DNA of 64,000 bases. Source: Thunnus maccoyii. Taxonomy: Eukaryota > Chordata > Actinopteri > Scombriformes > Scombridae. The translations under genes were made by a program, and so were the position numbers. The notes beneath the pieces are model-generated. The model had not been told where the DNA came from. It saw only the letters and a list, made by a program, of their open reading frames with translations, and did not search any database. The DNA lies in contig NC_056535.1 of assembly GCF_910596095.1 (NCBI RefSeq), positions 25,824,505-25,888,504 of the forward strand, read 5' to 3'. Shown in pieces: positions 34,825-47,148 of this stretch (position 1 is the stretch's first letter; each line of letters starts with the position of its first letter).

Positions 34825-36897
34825 TTAATGTGGTGATATTTTTGAACTCCCTTTAGTGTCACAGGGATTCTCCAGTCCTTCTGGCATGTTTACATCCACT
34901 TTCTCAGTCAGGGCAGGTGTGCTGGTGGGGTACGGGGTGGGCTCTGTGGACTTACATAACATGCAACGATGAGTGATCTGGATCAGTGTGACACGGAACC
35001 GCTTTATCCTGAATGCATAAACCAACGGATTTAGTGCTGAGTTCACATGGGACATGAAAATGCCTACATACATGGCAAACTTAGGTATGACACACCCTGG
35101 GCAGAAGAAAGTGATGCAGTTCATGATGTGTATTGGCAGCCAACAAACAACAAAGAGGAAGACCACCAAGGCCAGTGACTTAGCCAACCTCAGCTCTTTC
35201 CTTAAGTACCTCTCTCCATCACAAGTGGCTTCAGCACGTTGGTTAAGCTGTCGCCGGATCACCCTAAAGATCTCCCCATACAGGGCAATCATTATGGTCA
35301 GCGGTACCACCACCCAGCCGAAGAAATTGAAGTACACCATGTAGTCCATCCTCATCACAGTAGTAAATTTGCAGATGATGTCGCTGGAACTGCTGAGGTT
35401 TTGTTGAGCATCACGGTTATTCCAGCCAATCATTGGAACCAATCCAGTGAGGAAGGACAGGATCCAGCACAGACAAACGGCCACATATGCCCTCCTCTGG
35501 GTCACTATGGTGCAGTACCTGAGCAGGGTTATTGGGAAAAAAATGATGACAGGTTTTTCAATCACCTAAATGCACGCATGCATACTACTGAAGTAGTATT
35601 TATTTGAACAAATGCCAGCCTACATATTTATTATTCAGAGACATTTGATCAAGTTGCTGCTTTTCAGATTAGGACCCAACTGATAAAAAATGAAGTAGTA
35701 TGGGCGACTGCCAAAATCCCCTAACAAACTATGCCTATGTCAGTTATTTAGGCAGACAGGGACATTTTAATTTGCTTAAAAGCTTTTGATGTCCAGCCCA
35801 TTGATTTGCATTAAACCAAGCAACGATATATGGTGCCATGTCAGACATCAACACTTGGAACCACCTCCTCTTGATTGACTACCTGAGGCTAAAAGCACAC
35901 ATTTAGCTCTCTAATGCTGAAAGCAGTAAAAAATATTTTGCATCAGACACTACTGGTCCTACTATTATAACTATTTATTCTTCTAAAATATTCTTGGGAC
36001 ACATTAGGTTAAGAGGTTTATTGTAAAACTAAGGGGGGTGGCTGTTGGGGAAAGAGTTCAACTGGTTTTGTTGATGTTGGTTCTGAGAACAACACTTTTG
36101 TCATGTTGGGCTGTAAAAGATAAAGGTTGCTTGTTAATATCAAAGAGATACATGGGGTCAAGTGTGTATTTCCAGTGAACTTAGCCTGATGAATGAACAT
36201 GTTCAGTATATTTCAGTGAAGGGATAGTTTGAATAATAGTTTGTTTATGTCAGCAAACTGGACTAGACTGGAACACACAATCACAACCAATCAGGGATGA
36301 TATTGACATCCACTTCCTCTTCTCAGTTATGAATATTTTATTGCTCTTACCATAAGAACTGACATGTCAATTACTGTACAGTATTGATACTGTAATACGA
36401 GTGTTATCACAACATCAACAACCAAGACCTACCAAACCAATCTTGACTTTCTTCTAATAAGTTTATGTTTATATCATAAAAAAAAAAAAAAAAACATTTC
36501 AAAGGAACATGTGACCAATTGATTTTACAACAGTTTCTCACCTGGTTGGAATCTTGACCCGCAGATATCGGTCGATGGCGATAGCGAGCAGGGAAAGGAT
36601 GGAGCCCTGGGTGATAATGAGCAGCAAGCAGGAGAGGAAGAGGCAAGTGTAGAACTGAGTGTTAAATCCCAGACTGATGATAATGGCCAGAGGGATGACC
36701 AAAACTCCCACAGCAATGTCAGCCACCGCCAAAGACACGATGAAGCAGAAGGTAGTGTTACGGAGAGCCCGGTTCACACACACCACCAGCACCACCAGCA
36801 CATTCCCCAGCACAGAGGCCAGAGCGATGGCTGTCTCAATGGAGATGTACATCATGTCCACATGCTCCCGAGGCTTGATACCAGGAGAGGAAATCAT
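34825..36897 (-). CDS. adora3: Adenosine receptor A3-like GPCR (minus-strand copy)
   Basis: Two coding exons, 36897-36542 and 35518-34825, joined as CCAACCAG/GTACTG with GT-AG borders; 349 residues. The single intron after the DRY-containing exon matches the known adenosine receptor gene structure. Features: seven membrane segments; TM2 [20 protein letters not shown] at 109-111; glycosylation site NLSS in extracellular loop 2; Cys in TM3 (C85) and loop 2 (IICKF) for the disulfide; the ligand-pocket Phe followed by Thr, where A1/A2 receptors have Glu; TM6 Asn in HIMNCI; TM7 His in [22 protein letters not shown] and [13 protein letters not shown] resemble human ADORA3 more than ADORA1. Expected to couple to Gi and lower cAMP (family knowledge). 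I chose ATG 36897; an upstream in-frame GTG is not credible. The tail is longer than in human A3 (318 aa as recalled). Confidence 0.9.
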
Positions 36898-37458
36898 TTT
36901 CACTACTCAAAGATGTTGCTTACCTTTTCTCAGACTGTAAAAAAATATAAATTGGTTGTTGAAACTTCTTGCCTCTGCTCTGGGCTTTGCTTCAGCACAG
37001 AACCATCTTCCATTGTGTGAGTTCTCTAGATGAAAGAAGAGTACTTTTTCTCTTTGTCACATTTACACACTGAGTGGCCCTTCTACTGATGACTGGATGT
37101 TGAACGATGAATCCTCCGCATGTTTGGGTATCAGTGCATCACCACTCTTCTACATCCTTCCTCTCTCTTACTCACTCTCTCACTAGTCTGTAAAAAAACG
37201 AGTCATAAAAATCAAGGGGAGGGACTTTGATTTCTGCAGTATGCTGCAGTAATAGTTGTGCTCACATTAAGTGCATGATTTTGATAAGAACTGTGGTCTT
37301 CATGTAAGAGCTGAAAGGACGCATTTTGATAAAACGTGTTAAAAATAACAAGCTCTTAGCTGAAGATGGATGCTTTAGAACTGATTTTATCTTACTGTGT
37401 AAGTAGAGGAAAGCGCAGTGCATAAGATATATCTGAGGAACAGTGTTGCTATATATAT

Positions 37459-37489
37459 GTCAAATGATACAGATACTGTATCATTTGAC
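37459..37489. repeat. Perfect short palindrome
   Basis: GTCAAATGATACAG and its exact reverse complement are separated by ATA, a 14-bp-stem hairpin about 560 bp upstream of the minus-strand receptor ATG. Confidence 0.9.
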
Positions 37490-40400
37490 TTTTCCATAAC
37501 TCTTAAATAATAACTCTTCCATATCAAGATCAGTCACAAAAACCCTGTATTGGTCAAGCTCTAATGTGCATAAGTAAACCTAAAATTTAGATGCACAGTT
37601 TGAAGTTACTCCTGATCCAGTTGGACTGCAAAAGGAGCCCTATTAGTAATTTGATAATTCTGTTCATTTGAAAAATGCTTAATTGCAAATTTGACCCCAT
37701 CCAGTAGTAAGTCAGTAATCCATGTATTACATGAATTGACAGTATTAACGAATGCCAATTCTACATACATTTTATTGTTGTAACGAATGATGAATCCAGC
37801 TTTGCTGCACCTTTAGCCTTTGTCATGTCATGTTGGTCGATTATTGTTAGACTACATCATCTTTAGTATGACTGCATTCTCATCCTGCCTTAAGGATCCA
37901 AGCACACATACACATGTTCCACTTTAATCACTGCATCAATATCTTAAAAAGACATGGGACTAACTGGAGTGATGTAATGACAGATTTATGTGAATTAGGT
38001 CCAGTTTATCACTATTTCCATCCGCTAAGATTAGAAAATACACATTTCAGCACATTTTGCTTTTAATTATAATTATGTACATCTGCTGCAAAAAACTTAT
38101 TTTGTCATCTTTGAACATCAATGAAAGTCATAGCAAATATTTAACTCTCATTGTCACAGGCTTGCATTAAATTTCATATGCACATTTTTTACATTATATC
38201 TCCAATTTTTTATGTAGTTCTCCACACAGCTTAAGTCTAACCTCTCTAGAAATTGGACCCTGCTGGGTAAACTGCCGATATAGATCCAAATGTTCAATTA
38301 CTTACAAAAACTTAATTTAATTGTCCAGCCGAGGATGACAAGACTTTGGCAGCAAGTATCACTGAGCCAGCAATCATTGAGATGGTCTTCAGTTGCTTTA
38401 GAAAGCAGATTTAATGTCTGCCTGTAAATACATTCAGTCTCCCTCTCTCTCTTTTTTTCCTTCTTTTTTAAAGGAAGCGATGACTCAGGATGTTTCTTCG
38501 GGATATTGCCTCAGATCTCAGGCTCTGGTCTATGCATTGGAGTGTTTGTGAGCAGTCACTGAATCAGTTTTATTAGGCCTCTAGTCTAAATGCATTAGCA
38601 CTTCTGGAGACGCAGTAACTGTAAATGTCAAAAATGACAAAAAATACAATACCGCAGTATGTATCAAGTATCTGTCGAGGACGCCGTTAATCAACTTGAA
38701 CTGTTTGTTACTCTTTTATTGGTCGCCAATTTTAGTGAAAAGCTTTGTTGCAGTTAACTTTTTTCTTCTTTTTTTTATTATCCTCTTGCATTAATTCAGT
38801 AATGTAAGATTATCTTTTGTGGTTGTGTGGTTACATATTAACAATTAATGTAACATGACTGAATTTGATTCTTTGTACCATCAACTATTGATTGTCAGTT
38901 GTCAGTATCCAAACACATCACACTGTTACAGATTGAAACATTTTGTAGACTTGTAGTATACATTAAATATAGCCTCTATGAAGATTTTTAAAATGTCTTT
39001 GAATTACAAAACACATTTAAATTTAAAACCATATAAACATATGCATAATATTTTTTTTACTACTGATATTCCTCTGCAGAAGACTCCCTTTAGTATCACC
39101 ACACAAGACGTCATTATCTATAAACAGAAGTAATGAATTGGATTACGGCCTCGCAGGGATCCGCTTGCACATGTGCCAAAGGGATTACATGACAGTAAAG
39201 CTTCTATTACCGGTTCAAATTAGCAAAATTATTCTCAACATCCTCACCAAGCATTCCTGTTTAATGTAGAATTTATTTACTCTATGCTATACTGCTCCTG
39301 TGTGTGTCTATATTAATTGGTCAAACTCAGCTGTTTTCTAAAAGGATATGAGTGTTCAAATTAATAAACTGAATGAGGTGCGGTGAAAAAAAATGTGCAA
39401 AACAACTCCCTCTACAGCAATGACTGCAGCTCATGAGATATAGCTTATTATCTTTCTCCATTTGTTCTTTTGTTGGTAAATTTAATGTTTAACTATTGCA
39501 TGTCAAACAAGTACTGGATTTACTTGTCAAATTCCCCGTTAAAGCTGAGATAGATATCTGTAAATTTGATGCAAAAGCGCAAACAATGACACATACTGTC
39601 CATGCCACCTGTGTATGTTTCTTTATTTTTTTTCCATTTACGTTCAATCAGCACTCAACGGGCGACAGAAAGACTCCACAACAGAATAAAAAAAAACAGC
39701 ACTGAGAAACTATCAAGTATGTCACTGAAATGTTGGAAAAGAAGAGCCTACTTATACTACTAATAGACACAGAACAACTGTTCCTGTGATGTAAGTCCAA
39801 TACTTACTTTTTGGCTCTGGTTTCGTCTCCTCCAAACTGGTGAAAAACAGCGTGCTTGATTTTTGAGTTTCTTCACCACTCACTGACTCGTTTAATCTCT
39901 ATTCCATTTTATGTGGAACAGGTAATAGCCAATACAGTCAGTGTGTGTGCTGGAAATAGCCACTGGAAAGATTTTATAGACAGGTGATAACACATAAGGT
40001 GTTCTGATAAGCAAATAATATGCAAAGTAGGGTTTATTTACAAAATGCAAAATAGTTCCCTGCACACACTCTGTGGACACCTTCAGAGGGAATTATCATT
40101 CATATAACATGGTCACTTAACTGTCAAGGCAAGGAAATGCTGTGTTTAATTAAATCAAGACAAATAATCATGGCACTCAAGAAGATTTAGCTAGTGTGTT
40201 ATGGTATATAGTAGCTACCTGCTTCCCCTAAGTCAACATTTTCTTCAAGAGGCTTGCACTTAACTAAATATTTGTTGTGATTATGTGAATAATAGGTTGT
40301 TTGATCTGGATTATAATGGTAGCTAGCATGTTAACTAACCAAAGTAGTTAGTTAATTGCCTGGCACTAACATTGAGGCTCAGACTGGAGTAGTTACAACG

Positions 40401-40774
40401 TTACATATACATAATCACATAGATTTTTGTTGGCATATTAAGTTAATACCAGCGATTGTTTTCAACAAAATACATAGCCTATTGTATGCAAAAACTACTT
40501 TTGCTGCTCAAAACTACCATGTGTGAGTCTCCTTTGAGTTGAAAGGTCAGTTGAGCCGAAATCTGTGGTGGCTCCCCCCTCAACTAAGACAAAATAGCCA
40601 AGACTCTGAGATATATTTAGTTTGCTGACCCCCCAACTGTTTTAGCAGTCATGTATATTAGAACACTGGCTGACCTGCTGTTTTACACTGAGAATGATAA
40701 TACATACTCAACAGGCAGACTCCGGTCCGGATCCAGACCAAATAAAAATTTAATCTGAACTGGGAACAAAACCT

Positions 40775-41955
40775 GGGCTGTTTTTGAGTAACACATCACT
40801 CTCATGTCACCTCACCTGTCATCTTTCAACCACTATCCTGATAAAGAGGTTACGTGATTGGATGGGCATATCAGGCATAGCATTAGACTGGTTTATATCT
40901 TATCTCACTGACAGAAGTTTCACCGTCTCTATTGGTGACTTTGTGTCTGATTCCTCTCCACTGTTGTGTGGTGTTCCACAAGGCTTCGTTCTGGGGCCTC
41001 TGTTATTCTCTATATATTTGCTGCCCTTGGGATGGATCATAAACAGATTTGTTGTTGCTTATCATTTATTTGCAGATGATATCCAACTCCACTTTTCATT
41101 CAAACCTAGTGAGGCTTTTAGGTTATCTAGACTCCTAGACTGTCTTAACGCTATTAAAGACTGAACGTCAGAATATTTTCTACAGCTTAATCCTGATAAG
41201 ACGGAATTTCTGGTCTTTGCCCCAGAAAAGGTTGCCCCTGAGATTATGAAAAGTATTTAGCCTGTTTCCTCCGCTGCCCACTCCAACCTGTGTAATGTTT
41301 GATCAATCTTCGTTGTTTGACACCCATGTTACGCAGATGACCAGATCTTGTTTTTTCCACTTAAGAAATATTAGTAAACTGAGATCTGTAGTTTCAATGG
41401 CTGAACTAGAGATGCTCAAACATGCCTTTATCTAATCTCGTATTGACTACTGTAATGCACTATTCTCCTCTTGTAGTATCTCTGCCTTAGATCGTCTGCA
41501 GACAGTCCAGAATGCTGCCGTGAAACTACTAACTAGGTCAAATAGATTGTCTCACATTACCCCTATGCTTAAATCTCGTCACTGGCTTCCTGTTGCATGT
41601 AGGATTCAGTTCAAAATTCTCTTTCTTACTTACAGAGCTTTACAAAGTAAGGCTCCTGCATATGTGGCTGATCTACTACACTCTTACTCATCAGCTCACT
41701 CTCTTGTAATGCTCTGCCTGCACCCTTCCAGTCTGCTGATTCTGTGCGTTCATTTAAAAAGCAGCTAAAGACACACTTGTTTAGACAGGCATTTGGGTAA
41801 CTTGTAAGCATCAAGGCAGCATTTTATGTTTTTATCGTGTATTTTTTATTGCAGATTGTGTTTTTTGATTTCTTTCTTTTCTGTATGTTGTATCATGCTC
41901 ATGTAAAGCACTTTGTGACTACTGTCTGTGAAAAGTGCTATATAAAGTTTGAGAA
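40775..41955 (+). mobile_element. Degraded non-LTR retrotransposon (CR1/L2-like LINE)
   Basis: The plus-strand frame at 40784-41164 has reverse-transcriptase motifs: GIALDWFISYLTDRSF, then GVPQGFVLGPLLF, then FADDIQL (the YADD-type catalytic box with Phe for Tyr). After a stop at 41162-41164 the similarity goes on in broken frames: LNPDKTEFLVFAPE, then DYCNALFS, then LQTVQNAAVKLLTRSNR and HWLPVACRIQFKILFLTYRAL. That order is characteristic of the C-terminal half of fish CR1/L2/jockey-group LINEs. The 3' end carries GTAAAGCACTTTGTGACTAC and AAAAGTGCTATATAAA. It is 5'-truncated, with several stops and frameshifts, so it is inactive. Confidence 0.88.
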
Positions 41956-42367
41956 TTTATCAACAGTCAGGTAAAAGTCATTTGAAAATCTGCAGGGAAG
42001 TCCAGTTGCGGTTGCAGCCGTGCCAGCAGTACAAGGAGCAAAAATTTAAGTGTATCTTCGTAAATTGATGATCACAAAAAATCTCTTTTTAAAGTGACAA
42101 TTAGGCATGAGGTCTCCTTTAGGTTTAATCTTGGGGTTAAGGTGAAGATTAGGTTAATAAACAACTTTTTAGGTTACGATTTTGCTAGCTCATCCAAAAA
42201 GTGACGAGATGACCCAATGTGAGCTGACGAGAGCATGCATCAGGCACACAACAATCTGTGTGATGCAGGACTTAAGGAACTACCCTTGGGTGAAATACCA
42301 AGTTTTTAGGGAGTCCCATGTGTTCACGACATTATATTGGCCAACTAATGAGTTTACTTTACTTTAA

Positions 42368-43098
42368 TGACACGACACTGAAGTTATCTTTAATTTGGGG
42401 TTAAGGGAAAAGTTACAGGAAACATAAATAATGATATTTAGTGGCTGATTCCCCTTTTTTTTTTTTTACCACTGACACTCCTACACTATGGTTTTTGATC
42501 TGGACCTAGTCCGATGTGTTCTGGATGGAGAAATATCAGTGAAATCACCTTTTTTGTGTTTTCACAAATAGAATAAAGGTTTCACAAATCTGAAACTGTG
42601 TTTTAATGAATCTCTGGAGTCTCCTTGTTAATCTACCCTAGATTTGACAAAGCTATATTGATTTTTATCTGGACCTGGTCTAATGTGGTCAGCCAGTCAA
42701 AGCAGATGGCTGCCCACCAAGAGCCGGGTTCTGCTTGAGGTTTCTACCCCTTAAAGGGGAGTTTTTCCTTACCGCTGTCACCACGTGCTTGCTCAGGGGG
42801 GAATTGTTGAGTCTCTGTAAATTAAAGAGTATGGTCTAGACCTGCTCTATGTGAAAAGTGCCCTGAGATGACTTTTGTTGTGATTTTGCGCTATATAAAT
42901 AAAAATTGATTGATTGATTGATTGATGGATGGGGGGAAAGCAGTGAAATCACCCTTTTTTCAGTTTTCATAAGCAAAATAAAGGTTTCACAATCTGAAAG
43001 TGGAGAATCAGCCACTAAATATTATTATTTATGTTTCACTTTACTTTGCCCTTAACTTTTCCCTTAACCCCGAATCAGAAGCTAACTTCAGCGTCATG
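42368..43098. mobile_element. Non-autonomous DNA element with about 90-bp inverted ends
   Basis: Left arm (42368-42454) and right arm (43001-43098) are inverted copies: CTGAAGTTA, GGGGTTAAGGGAAAAGTTA, AACATAAATAAT and ATATTTAGTGGCTGATTC occur in order on the left and as reverse complements on the right. The inside carries a diverged direct repeat (AGTGAAATCACC followed by AATAAAGGTTTCACAA near 42537 and 42950). A LINE tail sits in the middle. No open frame of transposase type is present. Confidence 0.8.
42690..42926 (+). mobile_element. L2-like LINE 3' end with (TTGA)n tail
   Basis: Contains AGATGGCTGCCCACC, GGTTCTGCTTGAGGTTTCTA, GGAGTTTTTCCTTACCGCTG, GGTCTAGACCTGCTCTATG and GCGCTATATAAATAAAAATTG, ending in tandem TTGA units. 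This is a very common fish LINE 3' UTR as I recall it. It is severely 5'-truncated and inserted into the element above. Confidence 0.85.
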
Positions 43099-43409
43099 TT
43101 AATAACTTGAATTGGCTTCAGTTTAGGTTTATGCTGTGTGAAGCCCACTCTGTATAATCAACTAGATCTTTTGTGGTCAAAAAGTGGTGACAAAAAGCCA
43201 ATAGTGGAGAAGAATGTAAACACAAATTAATCATTAGCAGCACCGGAATTTGCTGCCATATTTTTTTGTCACTGCTGCTGATATAGTACTTTTTTAATTC
43301 TCACCTTTTTGTTTAAGTAACAATTTCAGTAACAATTGCATTTCTTTGGAGGGTTTCAGCTTTTTTATTTTTTGAGTTTTGTTGAGTTTTAGAAGCCCCA
43401 GTAACCACT

Positions 43410-43600
43410 AAATGGCATCTTAATTTAATTAACTTTTAACTTATTGCATATACTGTAAGCTATTAAAGCAAGAATTAAAAATTATGCTATTAATTCAATT
43501 TAAATTAAAGGTTCAATTAATAGTATATATGGCATCTTAATTGAACCTTTAATTAATTGCATATAGGCTAGATGCTGTTAATTAAAGCAAGACAGGCACA
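43410..43600. repeat. Tandemly duplicated AT-rich unit with a perfect hairpin
   Basis: GGCATCTTAATT ... ATTGCATATA ... TTAAAGCAAGA occurs twice (about 43413-43472 and 43531-43592). Between and into the second copy, AATTAAAGGTTCAATTAA (43503-43520) pairs perfectly with 43537-43554 around a 16-nt loop. Confidence 0.7.
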
Positions 43601-44352
43601 CCACTTTCCTTAAAAAAGTGTTTTACACAGTTTGGGTTGATAAGATGTCTTAAGTATCAGTATGAGGTCTTAGGACAGCAAAGTGTGTGGGTGGAAGGTC
43701 ATTTTGTGGTTCCTTCTTTATGGAGTGTTGGTTTGCATAAAAAAGTTTGTTAAAAGCATTTTCTGCTGAATCTTTTTAGTTCCTTGTGGTACTGCACCTG
43801 TCATCACTTTCATATTTCTGCTTTTTAATATGGTACATTTTTGAAAAAGTGTGATTGTTTTGCTTACACATTGTTTTATTTTCTGTTATGCCAGCTCAGT
43901 AATACTGAGACTCCGTTCAGGCTGATAAAGGAAGTGGAATTGGTGACCACTTTGTGACCCTTAGGAGCTTGTACACAGTAATCACATTTTGTAATTACTT
44001 GAGTCATATGACTGAGTTATACGAGTCAGGCCAAAACTTGCTCACTTACAAACAGTCTATGTGTCTGTGTTATCCTCTAACCTCTGCCTTTCAGCAATTA
44101 TTTTACAGAAATAAATCATTACAGCCCCCTCTCATAAACGTGCCTATTGTAAAAAAAAAAACATGTTACAACCTGACCTTTTCAACAGTACCAATTATAG
44201 AAATGAGAAGGAACTGTATTATACCACTGAAAAAGTTCCTGTCCTCATTTTTTGTCATAGCTGTGCACAAGTGGAACTGTGACAAAGAACTGAAACGATG
44301 CTATTCATTTAGTTCTCCTGTAAAAAAAAAAAAAACAAATTAACAATTATTT

Positions 44353-44635
44353 TATTATCTGTCAATCTGCCGATCATTATCTCGATTAATTGATTAGTTG
44401 TTTGGTCTATGAAATGTCAGAAAATTATGAAAAATGTCTTTTACTGATTCCCGAAGCCCAAGGTGATGTCCTCAACTATCTTCTTTTGTTGCGACTAATA
44501 GACCACAACCAAAGATATTCAGTTTTTTGTTTAAAAATGACTCAGAAAGATGAATCGATCATCAGAATAGTTGATTAATATTCAGTCTATTGACTAATTG
44601 ATTAATCGACTTATTGTAGCAGTTCTACTTGAGCT
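44353..44635. mobile_element. CTGCAACTAA-family DNA element copy
   Basis: Carries ATTGATTAGTTGTTTGGTC, TATGAAATGTCAGAAAATTA, AGCCCAAGGTGATGTCCTCA, CAACCAAAGATATTCAGTTT and a final ATTAATCGACTTATTGTAGC, in family order. Confidence 0.7.
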
Positions 44636-45086
44636 ATTAATCATATTAATTTTAATCACTAAATTCTGAGCTGCTATCCCCATACCCCTCATCCCCTCAT
44701 TTTAAATCACATGTTAAAGAGTAAAAGAAGAGAAGCAATTGGCTGAAATGAGCCAATAATGATAATAATTAAAAAATAATAGGCAGGAAGATTTGACCCA
44801 GATATCTTGTTAGATGATGTTCACTCTGTACCTTTACTATAGATAGAATTTAAGTCTACGTAACAGAGATATGAATCAGGAGGAGGAGGAGGAGGTCCAA
44901 CTCAGTATGAGCGACATTTTCTGGAAGATTATTCTGTTTTGGTCAAGCCAAAAACAAAAAGATTGCACAAGATTGCTTTTTGAAAAAAGTTAACTGTTAA
45001 CTGTGATGGTCTTTTCATGTTGTTGTATGTTTTTTTTAACTTCTGTGTAAGAGTTTCTTTATAACTGACAAGTGAATGGCAGCAAA

Positions 45087-45876
45087 CAGTGGTGAACAAA
45101 GTACTCAGATCCTTTAATTAAGTAAAAGTACCAATGCAGCAATGTAAAAATGCTCCATTGCAAGTAAAAGTCCTGCAAGAAAAATCATACTTCAGTAAAA
45201 GTACATAAGTATTAGCAGCAAAATGTAGTTAAAGTATTAAAGTAAAAATACTTGTTTGGTCCCTCTGACTGATATATTATTATACATGACATCATTAGAT
45301 TATTAATACTGAAGCATCAGTGTTAGAGCAGCATGTTACTGTTGTAGCTGCTGGAGGTGGAGCTAGTTTCAACTGCTTTACCTACAGTTAGCTACTTTAG
45401 TCCAGTGGTTCCCAATGTAGGGGTCGGGCCCCGTCAAAAGGTCCCCAGATAAATCTGAGGAGTCGTGAGATGATTAATGGGAGAGGAAAGAGGAAAAAAC
45501 AAGTTCTGATTCACAAATCTGTTTTCAATTTTTGGACTTTTTCTTTAATCTTCGATTCCTGGTGAAATATTGGATCATTTGAACATTGCATTAACAACTC
45601 ATAGACATCTGAAATGTGAACCTGGTTTCATCTTTAACAATGTTGTATTTTAAAAGCTTGTTATATTATCCATTGTGTCAAATCTTCATCTGAAAAGTAA
45701 CTAAAGCTGTCAATTAAATGTAGTGTAGTAGGAAGCACAATATTTCCCGCTGAGATATAGTGGAGTGGAAGTATAAAGTGGCATAAAATGGAAATACTCA
45801 AGATAAGTACAAGTACCTCAAAACTGTACTTAAGTACAGTACTTGACTAAATGCACTTAGTTACTTTCCACCACTG
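45087..45876. mobile_element. Complete hAT-like non-autonomous element with 8-bp target duplication
   Basis: Starts CAGTGGTGAACAAAGTACTC and ends GTTACTTTCCACCACTG, forming imperfect inverted ends. GCAGCAAA flanks it on both sides (45079-45086 and 45877-45884): an 8-bp target duplication, the hallmark of the hAT superfamily. AAGTAAAAGTACCAATGCAG and CTCAAGATAAGTACAAGTAC lie near the ends. There is no transposase frame. A different hAT-type terminus, CAGTGGTTCCCAA, starts inside at about 45411, so a second element seems to be nested or fused within it. Confidence 0.88.
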
Positions 45877-46180
45877 GCAGCAAATAGCCTAATTAATGTA
45901 AATCACGTAGCGAAATTATTTACATACATTTACAAACAAACTCAAACAATCTTTATTTAAAAGTAAAGTAACAGTAAAGTAGGTGTAATTTAGACTCAAA
46001 TGATATTTAGAAGAAAATATGTTTGTCTTACAACTACACAAAAGATATTATTGTTGAGTGAGACAACTGAGAACATATTTTAAAGTGCAATTCTCTTATA
46101 TTACTCATTTGAAGTCTCATTTGAAAGCTACTAAAATTCATTTTGTGTCTTTGTAATCTGTGTCATGAGCTGACACAGAT

Positions 46181-46216
46181 ACCACCACCACCACCATCAC
46201 CACCACCACCACTACC
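46181..46216 (+). repeat. (ACC)n microsatellite
   Basis: Imperfect ACC/CAC trinucleotide repeat directly before the unexplained 101-codon frame at 46217-46522. Confidence 0.9.
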
Positions 46217-46522
46217 ATGGTGATTCACTTCGTCAGCCCCTCAAAAGTGTTAAGAGCTGCTAGAACTAAGAGTTTAGATTATCATCAGTGTGAGAAAGAC
46301 GAGGGTTATTTCCCGGAAGCTGCATTTAGAGTGTTAACAACACCCATAGAACAAGAAGACAGTGGCTGGGAAGAGGGTAGTTCTTATTCTGAATTTTCCT
46401 TTCCTATGGAAATTACTCAACAACATTCTTTTATTTCTGCTCTGCATGCCCACAACCTGTTTGAACTCCCACACACTGGAGCTAAAGGTACCTCAGTGAC
46501 ACAGAATTCAAGTAAAATTTAG
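46217..46522 (+). other. Unidentified 101-codon ORF, coding status doubtful
   Basis: An ATG frame (MVIHFVSPSKVLRAARTKSL...) of 101 codons directly after the ACC microsatellite, 0.6 kb before the plus-strand receptor gene. Composition is balanced, with acidic and hydrophobic parts and no membrane segment. A donor-like AAAG/GTACCT occurs at about codon 90. I recognise no family. It could be a chance frame or a terminal piece of an unknown gene. Confidence 0.2.
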
Positions 46523-47148
46523 TGAAATTCCTGCAGCACAGTGCTGACTAGCTGTGCCACTCTCATTGTAAGATATTAATGGATTTACAATGACTCGTTG
46601 TCTTTGATGTTTGAAGTGTGATCATGGTTGTGGTTAACTGTTCATGTTCTTGTGTGATAACTGGCTGTCACTTCAAAGGTTAGATGCAGCTTAGAATTTT
46701 AAAGCAGCTTGTGTGCAACATCTTTTACTTGCAAGTTGTTTATCTGTAAATCATTTGTGGTAAAAAAAAAAAAAAACCTGTGTTGTTTCCTCCTGACAAA
46801 ATGTAACGCAACAGCTCTTTTGTAAACTTTTTTGGTGTGACCTGTTGCAACAGCCTACAGTGCATTTTTTTCTGTCAAACTCCGCTTGCTTAGCATTACA
46901 ATTTATCTGCAATGTTTATAGGAACAAACAAAAACATATTTTCTCAATTGTACACATACTACAAAACATTCAGATACATAGTTTACAGAGAAAGTATCAA
47001 AGGGTGTAGTTCTAATTTTAAAAAGAGCTGATTGGCTGAGGACTTCCTCAAAGATTTCACAAGACCGAGATGAATGATAAATGGCTCAGACTCACATTCA
47101 GACACGCTGCATGGATAACAATCCAACGTTAGCCTGACAGGACGCACA

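Larger units (their letters stand above)
36905..47148. other. Divergent intergenic region between the two A3-type receptor genes
   Basis: About 10 kb without a recognised cellular exon. It holds a small perfect palindrome (37459-37489), a LINE (about 40775-41955), a long-inverted-repeat element with a LINE tail inside (42368-43098), a duplicated AT-rich unit (43410-43600), a CTGCAACTAA-family copy (44353-44635), a complete hAT-like element (45087-45876) and an ACC microsatellite (46181-46216). Promoters of both receptors must lie at its two ends, but no core promoter motif stands out. Confidence 0.55.

Noticed and set aside
36901-36903. GTG start two codons before the minus-strand receptor ATG
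   Set aside because: Same reason; ATG at 36897 is the first usable start.
39205-39225. GGTTCAAAT, a tRNA T-loop-like sequence
   Set aside because: No A-box, anticodon stem or acceptor stem around it.
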